From the NCBI GenBank assembly GCA_020634855.1, contig JACKAU010000013.1:62001-126000 (forward strand): 64,000 bases of DNA, written 5' to 3'. A program made the position numbers and the translations under genes. Below the pieces are notes generated by a model that ran no database searches, was not told the DNA's origin, and was given only the letters and a program-made list of their open reading frames with translations. Of the stretch, positions 26,204-35,412 are shown piece by piece (positions within the stretch are counted from its first letter, which is position 1; every line of letters begins with the position of its first letter). The stretch is from Anaerolineales bacterium. GTDB taxonomy: Bacteria; Chloroflexota; Anaerolineae; 4572-78; J111.

Positions 26204-27424
26204 ATGAACATGCTAAACACAGAAGCCTGGCTTAACTCGATTTCTCGTTTAAGCCGGATACCGATTGTCCTCCTTTTGGGTCTCATCTTTTTAGGATTAA
26301 CCTTTACGGTATTCAGGCAAAGCCCCGCTCTGGCTCAACCGCAGACGAGTTCCCCCGCTCGCGTTGAGCCACTCGCCCTGCCTATCGGCGACCTGGTGAG
26401 CCGGATTCAGTGTACCGCCGGCTACACGGCTTATCTATACACCGATCAACTCGTCGCTCCGCACGGTTTAGCTTTTGGCCCAGACGGATATCTCTATGCC
26501 GCCGAGGAGTCGCCAGGGCGAGTAAGCCGAATTGACCCGAACGGCGCGGTCACGCCGATCTTAACCGGCCTCACGGGCCCCGAAGGGATCGCCTTCGATG
26601 GCGACGGCAATATGTACGTAGTGGAAGATGTGGATGAGGGTCGAGTGGTGAAAAAAGTAGCCGGCAGCAGCGCTACCAGTGGGACAACGCTGGCCGGCGG
26701 CCTGGACGCGCCGGAGGATATCATTTGGGTCGATAACGGCGGCGACGGGACTCTTTACTTGACCGAGTCGAATTTAGAGCATGCTATCGCCATTAGCAGT
26801 ACGGTACCGGCGGAGTATCGCACCCATGTAACCGAAGTCTCCCTATCAGGCGTGGTTACGCGCTTATTGACCACCACCGCCGACATAAATCTTGTCTTCA
26901 ATTTCCCAAATCCTCCTAGTGTTGACGCCACCTTTTGGAGTTACACCAGCTTGACCGCAAACGGCAGCAACCTGCTGTATGTGGCCAATGAGTTATCGGG
27001 CAAGCAATTATCAGGCAGCTACAGTGGCGTTCCCTACACGGCCGACTCGACCGAGGCGATTTTTGTGGTGGATCCCACGGCAGCTACCCCCAGCGCCACG
27101 GCTTTTACCAACGGCGCCGATGACGCCATTGCCCCGGAAGGCGTCAATTTTGGCGACGGTGACGCCTTTCCGCTGTACGTGGCGGAAGAAGATATCAGCA
27201 ACGACGACAGCGGCGTTGGCCGTCTAAGCCAAATCGATGCTACTGGCAATCGCACCGATTTTTGCACCGGCTTTTCCACGGTGGAAGATGTGGTCTTCGA
27301 TGAGAACGGCTGGCTGTACGTCAGCGAGGATGGGAATGGCACGGTCATTCAAATCCGGCCCGATTCACCGCCCGATCCCGCGCCCGATGATGAGTTTGTA
27401 TGGCTGCCGATTCTTATTCGATAG
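26204..27424 (+). CDS. Secreted SMP-30/NHL-type beta-propeller protein
   Basis: 406 residues. N-terminal hydrophobic signal segment (about 18-45, ending ALAQ). Repeated propeller blades follow (PHGLAFGPDGYLYAAEE, GPEGIAFDGDGNMYVVED, VVFDENGWLYVSEDGNG). The C-terminus FVWLPILIR, after a Pro/Asp-rich spacer, resembles short hydrophobic-basic tails seen on many Chloroflexota secreted proteins; a sorting role is inferred only. GGGAGG lies upstream of the start. Likely extracellular; ligand or lactonase activity cannot be decided. Confidence 0.85.
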   Translation: MNMLNTEAWLNSISRLSRIPIVLLLGLIFLGLTFTVFRQSPALAQPQTSSPARVEPLALPIGDLVSRIQCTAGYTAYLYTDQLVAPHGLAFGPDGYLYAAEESPGRVSRIDPNGAVTPILTGLTGPEGIAFDGDGNMYVVEDVDEGRVVKKVAGSSATSGTTLAGGLDAPEDIIWVDNGGDGTLYLTESNLEHAIAISSTVPAEYRTHVTEVSLSGVVTRLLTTTADINLVFNFPNPPSVDATFWSYTSLTANGSNLLYVANELSGKQLSGSYSGVPYTADSTEAIFVVDPTAATPSATAFTNGADDAIAPEGVNFGDGDAFPLYVAEEDISNDDSGVGRLSQIDATGNRTDFCTGFSTVEDVVFDENGWLYVSEDGNGTVIQIRPDSPPDPAPDDEFVWLPILIR

Positions 27425-27563
27425 TCGATTAGGTGTAATTGGCCGTCGAGCATCCCTAGCAATCTCAATTCGATAAATCAGTGTAGGTTGGGTTGAATGG
27501 GTCAATTCGACACACCATTGCCCAGTTCCCCAAATAATAATTTGATAATGTACGGCCTTGCCG

Positions 27564-27581
27564 TATCATACCGGTATGATA
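27564..27581. promoter_or_regulatory. 18-bp perfect palindrome over the higB start (putative operator)
   Basis: TATCATACC and GGTATGATA are perfect 9-bp arms with no spacer. The native toxin ATG (27576) lies within it. A smaller TACGGC-CTT-GCCGTA dyad is just upstream. HigA-type antitoxins bind such sites to repress their own operon, so this is the likely autoregulatory operator. Confidence 0.7.
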
Positions 27582-27886
27582 TCTATCGAAACACCACGTT
27601 CACAAAATTGATTGGCTCATACCTGACTGATGAGGAGTACCGGGGATTGCAAGGGTTTCTGCTTGGGCATCCCGATGCAGGAAAGATTGTACGTGGGTCA
27701 GGCGGGGTAAGAAAATTACGGTGGGCTATCGCAGGCAAAGGAAAAAGTGGTGGCATTCGGATCATTTATTATTGGAAACGAGCAGATAATGAGGTATGAC
27801 TCTTGACCGTTTATGGCAAAAGCGAACGGGAGACCATACCGGGTTATGTTTTGAAGCAAATCGCGGAGGAAATCAATAATGGCTGA
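27576..27886 (+). pseudogene. higB: HigB/RelE-type toxin, inactivated twice
   Basis: A RelE/HigB-type ribosome-dependent endoribonuclease. The expected start MISIETP at 27576 is in a different frame from the body (FTKLIGSYLTDEEYRGLQGFL to GGIRIIYYW); one base is missing near 27597. A second lesion, TGA at 27797-27799, stands where relatives have Trp or another aromatic residue (NEV-stop-LLTVYGKSERE). The frame then runs on to a stop at 27886 that overlaps the antitoxin start by eight bases, the normal higBA spacing. The toxin is therefore probably dead while the antitoxin is intact. Confidence 0.82.
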
Positions 27887-28166
27887 ACGAAATATAGGGC
27901 TGGAAATATTGGAAGGGATTCAGGAAATCAAATCCTACAAAGCGGGAAAGATAGATTTGAAAACCCGTGAGTTACAGGAACCCTCGATGCCGCAGGAGAT
28001 ACGCAAACGGTTAAATTTATCCCAAGCGGCCTTTGCCGGATTAATGGGCGTAAGTTTGCGAACGGTGCAAGACTGGGAACAGGGGCGGCGGACACCGAGT
28101 GGCCCAGCAAAATCGTTATTACGAATAGCGGAGCAACGACCAGACGTGTTTATGGAATTGGCCTAA
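27879..28166 (+). CDS. higA: HigA-type XRE antitoxin
   Basis: 95 residues with an XRE helix-turn-helix (LNLSQAAFAGLMGVSLRTVQDWEQGRRTPSGPAKSLL, about 46-82). It is the partner of the upstream broken HigB-like toxin and overlaps its native end. It should bind and repress the operon, probably at the 27564-27581 palindrome. Complete; GCGGAGGA precedes the start. As an antitoxin without a working toxin it may persist as a stand-alone repressor or protect against related toxins. Confidence 0.9.
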   Translation: MAERNIGLEILEGIQEIKSYKAGKIDLKTRELQEPSMPQEIRKRLNLSQAAFAGLMGVSLRTVQDWEQGRRTPSGPAKSLLRIAEQRPDVFMELA

Positions 28167-28257
28167 GCAGCGTTGCCTCGCCCCGACCGACCGCTTTATT
28201 GAAAAGTTCCGGTTTCATTCTGATATCAGTAGAACTTACGCGGTTCGAGGTTGCTTA

Positions 28258-28332
28258 ACCACGAATTACACGAATTTCCACAAATTTTTATCCCCTTTTC
28301 GTGTAATTCGTGTAATTCGTGCAATTCGTGGT
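28258..28332. repeat. AATTCGTG-type inverted repeat element
   Basis: ACCACGAATTACACGAATT at the left faces AATTCGTGCAATTCGTGGT at the right, with repeated TAATTCGTG units between. It can form a hairpin between higA and the convergent hypothetical gene. A common type of short intergenic repeat. Confidence 0.75.
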
Positions 28333-28385
28333 CGATTGGGGAGCCTGAACCCTTCAACTGCGTAACTCATAATCAGTATAAAGTC

Positions 28386-29213
28386 TTACTGGCCGCTCGA
28401 CCCATTAACATCGACTGCGGCCTCGAGGGTTCCTTCAACCGTACCACTGCCGTTGGTCGTGGGTTCTTCCGTGGAGGAGGCGGGCGCTTCCGCCCCATTC
28501 GAGGTGGACCCGTTGGCCGAGCCGTTACGCTTGAGCGACACATCAAAGCCCCAGTTTTGCATTTCCGGCGACACCTTGAAGGCAAATCGCTCGCCCAAGA
28601 TATGAATCGCCCCGGCCTGTAGGTACAGCGCCAGCAGATAGGTCATCTCATTACCGGCGTTGACATTGGTTTCCCGCTGATTGACCGCCTTCTCCCGCCG
28701 GGCCAAATTGTATTCCCACTCATCTTGGATGGTCACAATCTGATTCAAATCCGGCACGCTAAAGCGCTCTGCTTCCGGGCGGCTCTCTTCGTATTTGATA
28801 TAGGCGGCCAACGTCGCCCGGCGCTCGGCGCGGGTTTTGGGCAGCAGCACATTGCGGGTGGAGCCTTTCATTTTGAAGCCCCAATTGGTGGCCATTGAGG
28901 GTTGGTCCGGGTAATGGAGGGTGACGGCTTTCCACATTTGCTTAATTAATGAGGGGATTTGCTTCTCAATACGTTGCAGTTCATCCGCAGCCATTGACCG
29001 CTGGCGTTCGGCTTCGATGCGATTGGTATCGGCGATGATCAGTTGTTCGAGCAGGTTAATAATACGCGGGGTATGGGTGGTTTGCTCCTCAACCGGCAGG
29101 GTTTGCTCTTGAGCCACAAACTTGCGGCCCAGCCCCATAATCTCCGGTCGATCGCGGGTTCCAACAAAATTGATGTCATAGGGACTGCGGGGGTCGGTAT
29201 ACTGAATCGCCAT
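28386..29213 (-). CDS. Hypothetical protein, 275 residues
   Basis: No family recognised with confidence. Residues 1-100 are mixed helical with a Glu/Arg/Gln-rich coiled-coil-like stretch (RIEAERQRSMAADELQRIEKQ). The middle contains WGFKMKG and WGFDVSLKRNG, two similar WGF-aromatic motifs that may mark duplicated halves. The C-terminal 45 residues are Ser/Gly/Glu/Asn-rich and probably disordered. No signal peptide or membrane segment. Start MAIQYTDPRSPYD at 29213 follows AAGGATA. It lies between the higBA module and the 42-bp repeat array, which sits about 140 bp upstream of its start, so the array may affect its promoter. Confidence 0.75.
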   Translation of the reverse strand: MAIQYTDPRSPYDINFVGTRDRPEIMGLGRKFVAQEQTLPVEEQTTHTPRIINLLEQLIIADTNRIEAERQRSMAADELQRIEKQIPSLIKQMWKAVTLHYPDQPSMATNWGFKMKGSTRNVLLPKTRAERRATLAAYIKYEESRPEAERFSVPDLNQIVTIQDEWEYNLARREKAVNQRETNVNAGNEMTYLLALYLQAGAIHILGERFAFKVSPEMQNWGFDVSLKRNGSANGSTSNGAEAPASSTEEPTTNGSGTVEGTLEAAVDVNGSSGQ

Positions 29214-29349
29214 AAGGATATACTCCAGTTTGAAATAGTAGTTAGGGTTAGTAGATTAAGGTTATTAAGTTGTAATTCCAGTATAACCAACTTAAAGAAA
29301 ATGTCTACTCGGCGATTAAAATTTGGCCAATCCTTCCCAGGCAAGCGGC

Positions 29350-29771
29350 GATCACGATCGTGATCGTCTCTTGCGCTGCACAACATGCCCCGATCACGAT
29401 GTTGATCGCCGCTTGCGCTGCACAACATGCTCCGATCACGATGTTGATCGTCTCTTGCGCTGCACAACATGCCCCGATCACGATCGTGATCGCCTCTTGC
29501 GCTGCACAGCATGCCCCGATCACGATGTTGATCACCTCTTGCGCCACACAACATATGCCCCGATCACGATGTTGATCACCTCTTGCGCCACACAACATGC
29601 CCCGATCACGATGTTGATCACCTCTTGCGCCGCACAACATGCCTCGATCACGATCGTGATCACCTCTTGCGCTGCACAGCATGCCCCGATCACGATCGTG
29701 ATCACCTCTTGCGCCGCACGACATGCCCCGATCACGATCGTGATCGCCTCTTGCACGGCAACGATACGCCC
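29350..29771. repeat. Ten contiguous 42-bp units with central GATC palindromes
   Basis: Ten head-to-tail units, 42 bp each (the fifth is 44). Each begins with GATCACGATCGTGATC, a perfect 16-bp palindrome, or the variant GATCACGATGTTGATC. Each continues CTCTTGCGC, CACAACATGCCCC. Five units carry the perfect palindrome. There are no unique spacers, so it is not CRISPR. 42 bp equals four helical turns, putting the palindromes on one face of the DNA. All six frames stay open, producing false ORFs. The last unit merges into the GTAG repeat cluster. A protein-binding array or minisatellite; role unknown. Confidence 0.93.
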
Positions 29772-30657
29772 GTTGGTAACCGTTTGCCCCCACCCACCCG
29801 GTAGGGGCGACGGCAACGTCCCCAGACCGCCGAATGGAATGATATGCCCAATGACGTTGCCTCGCCCCACGGCAACGATCCGCCGTTGCCACCGTACGCC
29901 CCGGCCCCCGACCAGGGGCGAGGCCATCGGATTGACCGATCCATTCCACCCCCACCATTCGGACCGATCGCCGTTGCCCCGACCAGGTTGGTTGTAGGGG
30001 CGACGGCAACGTCCTCGACCGCCGAATGGAATGATATGGCCGATGACGTTGCCTCGCCCCCACGATAACGGTATGGTCATTGGCAACCGAATGCCCCGGC
30101 CCCCGACCACGGGCGAGGCCATCGGATTGGACGGTTCGTTCCCCCACCAGCGATTGGGCCGATTGCCGTCGCCCCTACCAGGCTGGTTGGCAACGTCCCT
30201 CGGCCGCCGAATGGAATGATATGCCCAATGACGTTGCCTCGCCCCACGGCAACGATCCGCCGTTGCCACCGTATGCCCCGGCCCCCGACCAGGGCGAGGC
30301 CATCGGATTGGACGATCCGTTCCCCACCAGCGATTGGGCCGATTGCCGTCGCCCCTACCAAGCGGGTTGGCAACATCCCTCGACCGCCGAATGGAATGAT
30401 ATGGCCGATGACGTTGCCTCGCCCCACGGCAACGATCCCGCCGTTGCCACCGTATGCCCCGGCCCCCGACCGGGGGCGAGGCCATCGGATTGACCGATTC
30501 GTTCCATCCCCACCATTCGGGCCGATTGCCGTCGCCCCTACCAGGTGGGTTGGCAACGTCCCTCGACCGCCGAACGGAAAAATATGGCCAATGACGTTGC
30601 CTCGCCCGCACGGCAACGATACGGCCATTGATAACCGATGGCCGTCGCCCCCACAAA
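29772..30657. repeat. REP/BIME-like repeat cluster 1 (five ~180-190 bp composite units)
   Basis: The marker GACGTTGCCTCGCCC recurs at 29853, 30045, 30230, 30410 and 30593, so the period is 180-192 bp. Each unit is made of nested inverted pieces: GGGGCGACGGCAA against TTGCCGTCGCCCC, and GCCTCGCCCC against GGGGCGAGGC. Outer pieces carry the GTAG/CTAC foot typical of REP sequences. Orientation is opposite to clusters 2 and 3. It fills the gap upstream of hsdM. Open frames of 200-370 codons through it are repeat artefacts. Confidence 0.92.
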
Positions 30658-30777
30658 AATCAACCTCCATTCCTTGTCATCTGACCTAGACACCAAGTAC
30701 AATAAAGATACCGACTCCGACCTGATTGACCACTGCCTTTAATCCACACCCAAAATAAATATAAGGACGCACAATTT

Positions 30778-32271
30778 ATGCTCACAGGCGAAATTCGCAA
30801 CCAGATCGACGGTATCTGGAACACCTTCTGGACGGGCGGTATCTCTAACCCGCTCGAAGTCATCGAGCAGTTGACTTACCTGCTCTTTATCAAGCGCCTC
30901 GACGAACTGCACACCATGGCCGAAAGCCGGGCCAATATGCTCGACCAACCGATTAAAGACCCCATCTTTCCTGCCGGTCAGTACAATGATGACTGGCAGT
31001 ATCAAGATATGCGCTGGTCCTATTTCAAGAATTTCGATGCCGCCCGCATGTACCGGGTCATCACCGAGGCTGTCTTCCCCTTCATCAAGACGATGGGGGC
31101 CGATGAATCGGCCTTTGCCAAACATATGAAGGATGCCCGCTTTATGCTGCCGCCGGAGAAGGCGGGGCTGCTGACCAGCGTGGTCGACAAGCTCGACGCC
31201 ATCGAGATGGAAGACCGCGATACCAAAGGCGACCTGTATGAATATCTGCTCAGCAAGCTGGCCACCGCCGGCCAAAACGGCCAGTTCCGCACCCCGCGCC
31301 ACATCATCAAGCTGATGGTGGCCATGGTCGCGCCCACGCCCAGAGATAGCATCTGCGACCCGGCCTGCGGCACCGCCGGTTTTCTGGTGGCCTGCAACGA
31401 ATACCTGCGCGATCATCACCCCGAAATCTTCACCGACCCCGCGCTGCGCCGCCATTATGATGAGGCCATGTTCCACGGCTTCGATTTCGACAGCACGATG
31501 CTGCGCGTGGCCGCGATGAACCTGCTGCTCCACGGCATCGAGCAGCCCGACATCGTTAACCGCGACAGCCTGGCCGAGAGCCACAGCGAGGTAACCGAAG
31601 CCTACTCGCTCATCCTGGCCAATCCGCCCTTTGCCGGTTCGCTCGATTATGAGGCGACCGCCAAAGATTTGCTCGATGTGGTCAAGACCAAAAGACCGAG
31701 CTGCTCTTTGTGGCCCTCTTTCTGCGGCTGCTCAAAGCGGGCGGTCGCGCCGCCGTGATTGTGCCCGACGGGGTGCTGTTCGGCTCCAGCCGCGCCCATA
31801 AGACCCTGCGCCAAATGCTGGTGGAAGCGCACAAGCTGGAGGCCGTTATCTCGATGCCCTCCGGCGTCTTCAAACCCTACGCCGGGGTCTCGACCGCCAT
31901 CCTCTTCTTCACCCGCACCGACAGCGGCGGCACCGACCAGGTTTGGTTTTACGATATGCAGGCCGACGGCTTTTCGCTGGATGACAAGCGCACCCCGCTC
32001 AACGGCGATCATCACCACAACAACATCCCCGACATCCTGGCCCGCTGGGCCAACCGCGCCGCCGAGGCCGACCGCCCCGCACCGCCCAATCGTTTATGGT
32101 GCCAAAGGCCGAGATTGCCGCCAATGATTACGACCTGAGCCTCAACCGCTACAAGGAGATTGTCTACGAGGCGATCGCCTACGACCCGCCGCTGGTGATT
32201 TTGGATGAGTTGGCCCGCTTGGAGGCGGAGATACAGAGGGGATGGCGGAGTTGCGGGAGATGTTGAGGTGA
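30778..32271 (+). pseudogene. hsdM: Type I restriction-modification methyltransferase HsdM with three frameshifts
   Basis: N6-adenine methyltransferase subunit of a type I R-M system. HsdM_N is at residues 1-150 (WNTFWTGGISNPLEVIEQLTYLLF). SAM motif I is DPACGTAGFLVA and the catalytic NPPF motif is intact (LANPPFAG). Three single-base losses then break it: an A-run at 31690-31693 (KTKKTELLF expected), a C-run at 32075-32078 (expected DRARTAQSFMVPK) and a G-run at 32238-32241 (expected RGMAELREMLR). With all three restored the gene is about 498 codons, normal for the family. It then ends TGA at 32271, overlapping the hsdS GTG by four bases, which supports the reconstruction. Real decay, or homopolymer errors. 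Confidence 0.9.
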
Positions 32272-33470
32272 CATTTAAAAACATTGCCTTTGGCGATCTT
32301 TGTGAAGAAATCTATCGCTATCCAAGCTACTATGGCATTGACTATGTTGAAAGCGGTATTCCAGAAATACGTGGAGAGTTGATTCAAAACAATGGAACGA
32401 TTGACTTAAATATTGAGAACTGGCGTTTTATTGATACAGTAACCGCTGATAGATTTCCTCGAACTACTCTCAGAGAAGATGATTTGGTCATGTCTGTACG
32501 AGGAACGATAGGCAAAGTGGCTTTAATCCCTCATCAATTAGATGGGGCAAATATGACAGCTAATCTTTTGCGGATTTCCCCAAATCGTTCAATTGTCTTT
32601 CCAAGATATTTATGGAGTTATATGCGGTCTGACTATTTTGGGCAGGTTTTAGACCATATTTCTCCAAGCACAACAATTAAGACAATACGTGTACCAGATT
32701 TGAAACAGGTAGATGTCCCGCTCCCACCTCTCGCCGAGCAGCAGCGCATCGCCGCGATCCTCGACAAGGCCGATGGCCTGCGGGCCAAACGCCGCGCCGC
32801 GCTCGCTAAGCTGGATACGCTGCTCCAGGCGACGTTTCTCGATATGTTCGGTGATCCGGTGTCGAATCCGATGGGGTGGGAGGAAATGGAGCTTTATAAA
32901 ACAGCTAAAAAATTCTCTGATGGTCCTTTTGGTTCTAATTTGAAGACGGCCCACTATACTGAGTCAGGTATTCAAGTTATACGATTACAAAATGTTGGTA
33001 TTGGTTACTTAGATGAATCTGATAAAGCATATATATCAGAAGAGCATTTCCAATCATTACCCAGACATCACTGTTATCCAGGCGATATTATTGTGGGCAC
33101 TATGGGGGATCCGAATTTAAGAGCGTGTATTATTCCTGCACATATTGAAAAATGCCTAAACAAAGCAGATTGTGTCCAATATAGAGTGAATCCACAGATT
33201 ATGAATCAAGATTATGCCTGCTGGTTACTCAATAACCCTAGAACAATAAAGAAAGCCTCGAAACTTTCACTTGGGCAGACACGATTAAGAATTAGCATGG
33301 GAAGATTAAAGCAATTAGTTGTACCAGTCCCGCCTATAGATAAACAGGTAATATTTTCTAATACCGTACGTAAACACGAAAATCAAAAGTATTCTCAGGA
33401 AACATCTCTGAAACACCTCGACAACCTCTTCCATTCCCTCCAACAACGCGCCTTCAAAGGAGAATTGTGA
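32268..33470 (+). CDS. hsdS: Type I restriction-modification specificity subunit HsdS
   Basis: 400 residues with two target-recognition domains, each followed by a conserved helix. The first half ends LPPLAEQQRIAAILDKADGLRAKRRAAL, and the second half ends VPPIDKQVIFSNTVRKHENQ. It sets the DNA site recognised by the M2S and R2M2S complexes. I prefer GTG at 32268, overlapping the native hsdM stop (GTGA), over an in-frame start 63 bases upstream that lies inside hsdM. The target-recognition parts are more AT-rich than the flanking genes and the conserved helix, as is usual for exchanged specificity modules. Intact. Confidence 0.9.
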   Translation: MTFKNIAFGDLCEEIYRYPSYYGIDYVESGIPEIRGELIQNNGTIDLNIENWRFIDTVTADRFPRTTLREDDLVMSVRGTIGKVALIPHQLDGANMTANLLRISPNRSIVFPRYLWSYMRSDYFGQVLDHISPSTTIKTIRVPDLKQVDVPLPPLAEQQRIAAILDKADGLRAKRRAALAKLDTLLQATFLDMFGDPVSNPMGWEEMELYKTAKKFSDGPFGSNLKTAHYTESGIQVIRLQNVGIGYLDESDKAYISEEHFQSLPRHHCYPGDIIVGTMGDPNLRACIIPAHIEKCLNKADCVQYRVNPQIMNQDYACWLLNNPRTIKKASKLSLGQTRLRISMGRLKQLVVPVPPIDKQVIFSNTVRKHENQKYSQETSLKHLDNLFHSLQQRAFKGEL

Positions 33471-33491
33471 GGGGTGTCGCCATAATGGTGT

Positions 33492-34259
33492 GTAGGGGCG
33501 ACGGCAATCGGCCCAATCGGTGGTGGGGAACAGATCGTTCATTCCGATTGCCTCGCCCCAGTCGGGGGCCGTGGTATGCGGTTGGCAACCGGCGTACCGT
33601 TGCCGTGCGGGCGAGGCAACGTCATTGGAACATATCATTCCATACGACGGTTTGGGGACGTTGCCGTCGCCCCTACGGGGATGAATGTAGGGGCGACGGC
33701 AATCGGCCCAATCGGTGGGGGGAACGGATCATTCAATCCGATTGCCTCGCCCCTGGTCGGGGGCCGGGGTATGCGGTTGCCAACGGGCGTGTCGTTGCCA
33801 TCTGGGCGAGGCAACGTCATTGGAACGTTTCATTCCATTCGTTATTGGTGGGGACGTTGCCGTCGCCCCTACGGGGATGAATGTAGGGGCGACGGCAATC
33901 GGCCCAATCGGTGGGGGGGGAACGGATCATTCAATCCGATTGCCTCGCCCTGGTCGGGGCCGGGGTATGCGGTTATTAACGGGCGTTGCCGTGTGGGCGA
34001 GGCAACGTCATTGGAACGTTGTGTTCCATTCGTTATTGGCGGGGACGTTGCCGTCGCCCCTACAACCGGCCTGGTAGGGGAGAGGCAATCGGCCTAATCG
34101 GTGGTAGGGGAACAGATCGTTCAATCCGATTGCCTCGCCCTGGTCGGGGGCCGGGGTATGCGGTTATTAACGGGCGTATCGTTGCCGTGTGGGCGAGGCA
34201 ACGTCATTGGAACGTTTCGGTCCATTCGTTATTGGCGGGGACGTTGCCGTCGCCCCTAC
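33492..34259. repeat. REP/BIME-like repeat cluster 2 (four composite units)
   Basis: Starts GTAGGGGCGACGGCAATCGG and ends CGTCGCCCCTAC. GGGCGAGGCAACGTC recurs about every 190-197 bp (near 33609, 33806, 33995, 34191). Same family as cluster 1 but inverted. It begins about 20 bp after the hsdS stop and ends 80 bp before the RAYT gene. Frames open through it are not genes. Confidence 0.92.
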
Positions 34260-34339
34260 GGGGTGGGGTTTGGGGCATTTCGTTACCAACGGTCGTGTCG
34301 TGACCGTGCGGGATGGGGTGTGAATTTGGATAAATTGTT

Positions 34340-34877
34340 ATGAAACGATCAAAACCCAATCGACGTTCGATCCGGCTGCCGGGGTGGGATTATCGCGGGG
34401 TGGGGTTCTATTTTGTTACGATCTGTACGCATCAACGTATCTGTTTGTTTGATGACCCGGATTTGCACGAAATCGCGGCGAATGCCTGGCGGTATATCCC
34501 GGAACAACCCCACGCCAGCCATGTGGCTCTGGATGAATGGGTGGTGATGCCCAATCATATTCACGGGCTTGTTGAAATTGTTACCGCACCAACAACAGAG
34601 AATACCCAGGCAGACCAGGCGCCACGCCTACAGTCCGGTTCGTTGGGATCGATTGTGGGGAATTATAAGATGTTGGTTTCCAAGCGGGTTAAGGCTGTGA
34701 AGCGCAGGGTGGGGATCGAGTTGAAGGTTTGGCAGCGGGGGTATTGGGGAGCGTATCGTTCGCAATGAACGGGAGTTGAATGCCGTTCGGCAATATATTC
34801 AGGAGAATCCGTTACGCTGGGCTGAGGATCGGGACAATTTAGACCAGATGTTGGATACGATGTCGTATATTTCGTAG
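34340..34877 (+). pseudogene. REP-associated tyrosine transposase (RAYT), frameshifted
   Basis: Y1/HUH transposase of the TnpA-REP (RAYT) type. N-terminal GVGFYFVTICTHQRICLF and the HUH metal motif HIH in VVMPNHIHGLVEIV are clear. The C-terminal WQRGYW...ERIVRNERELNAVRQYIQENPLRW signature is split by one extra G in the G-run near 34747-34750. Removing it restores a 178-residue protein. The TAG stop at 34875-34877 is part of the GTAG foot of the next repeat. Position inside GTAG-footed arrays strongly suggests that this protein, or an intact relative, mobilised them. Confidence 0.9.
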
Positions 34878-35380
34878 GGGCGATGGCAATGGGCCTAATC
34901 GGTGGTGGGGGAACGAATCGTTCAATCCGATTGCCTCGCCCTTGGTCGGGATACGGCATTCGATTACCAATAGGCGTGACGTCGCCGTGCGGGGATGAAT
35001 GTAGGGGCGACGGCAATGGGCCTAATCGGTGGTGGGGAACGGATTGTTCAATCCGATTGCCTCGCCCCCGTGGGGGATGTGGCATGCGGTTACGAACGGG
35101 CGTACCGTTGCCATGTGGGCGAGGCAACGTCATTGGGGATATGATTCCATTCGGCGGTTTGGGGACGTTGCCATCGCCCCTACGGGGATGGATGTAGGGG
35201 CGACGGCAATCGGCCCAATCGGTGGGGGGGGAACGAATCGTTCAATCCGATGGCCTCGCCCCCGGTCGGGGAATGGGGCATTCGGTTACCAACGGGCGTA
35301 CCGTTGCCGTGTGGGCGAGGCAACGTCATTGGAACATATCATTCCATGCGGCGGTTTGGGGACGTTGCCGTCGCCCCTAC
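34874..35380. repeat. REP/BIME-like repeat cluster 3 (two to three composite units)
   Basis: Begins GTAGGGGCGATGGCAA directly at the RAYT stop codon and ends CGTCGCCCCTAC, 33 bp before the hsdR start. The unit marker GGGCGAGGCAACGTC is near 35118 and 35312, with a partial unit at the left. Same orientation as cluster 2. It separates RAYT from hsdR. Confidence 0.9.
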
Positions 35381-35412
35381 GGGATGCCGTTATTAAATAT
35401 AGGAACAAGCCT

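Noticed and set aside
29350..29771. CRISPR array
   Set aside because: The 42-bp units are directly contiguous with no unique spacers, and no cas genes are present.
29305..30656. Long open frames (up to 374 codons) on both strands through the repeat region
   Set aside because: They come from 42-bp units (a multiple of three) and GC-rich repeats. They encode periodic Arg/Gly/Cys-rich sequence with no family resemblance and exist on both strands at once.
33467..34343. Open frames downstream of hsdS
   Set aside because: All lie within REP cluster 2 and translate the repeat; no RBS or protein family.
35029..35412. N-terminal extension of HsdR (in-frame start at 35029)
   Set aside because: The extra 128 residues translate repeat cluster 3; AGGA precedes the ATG at 35413, where the DUF4145 domain begins.
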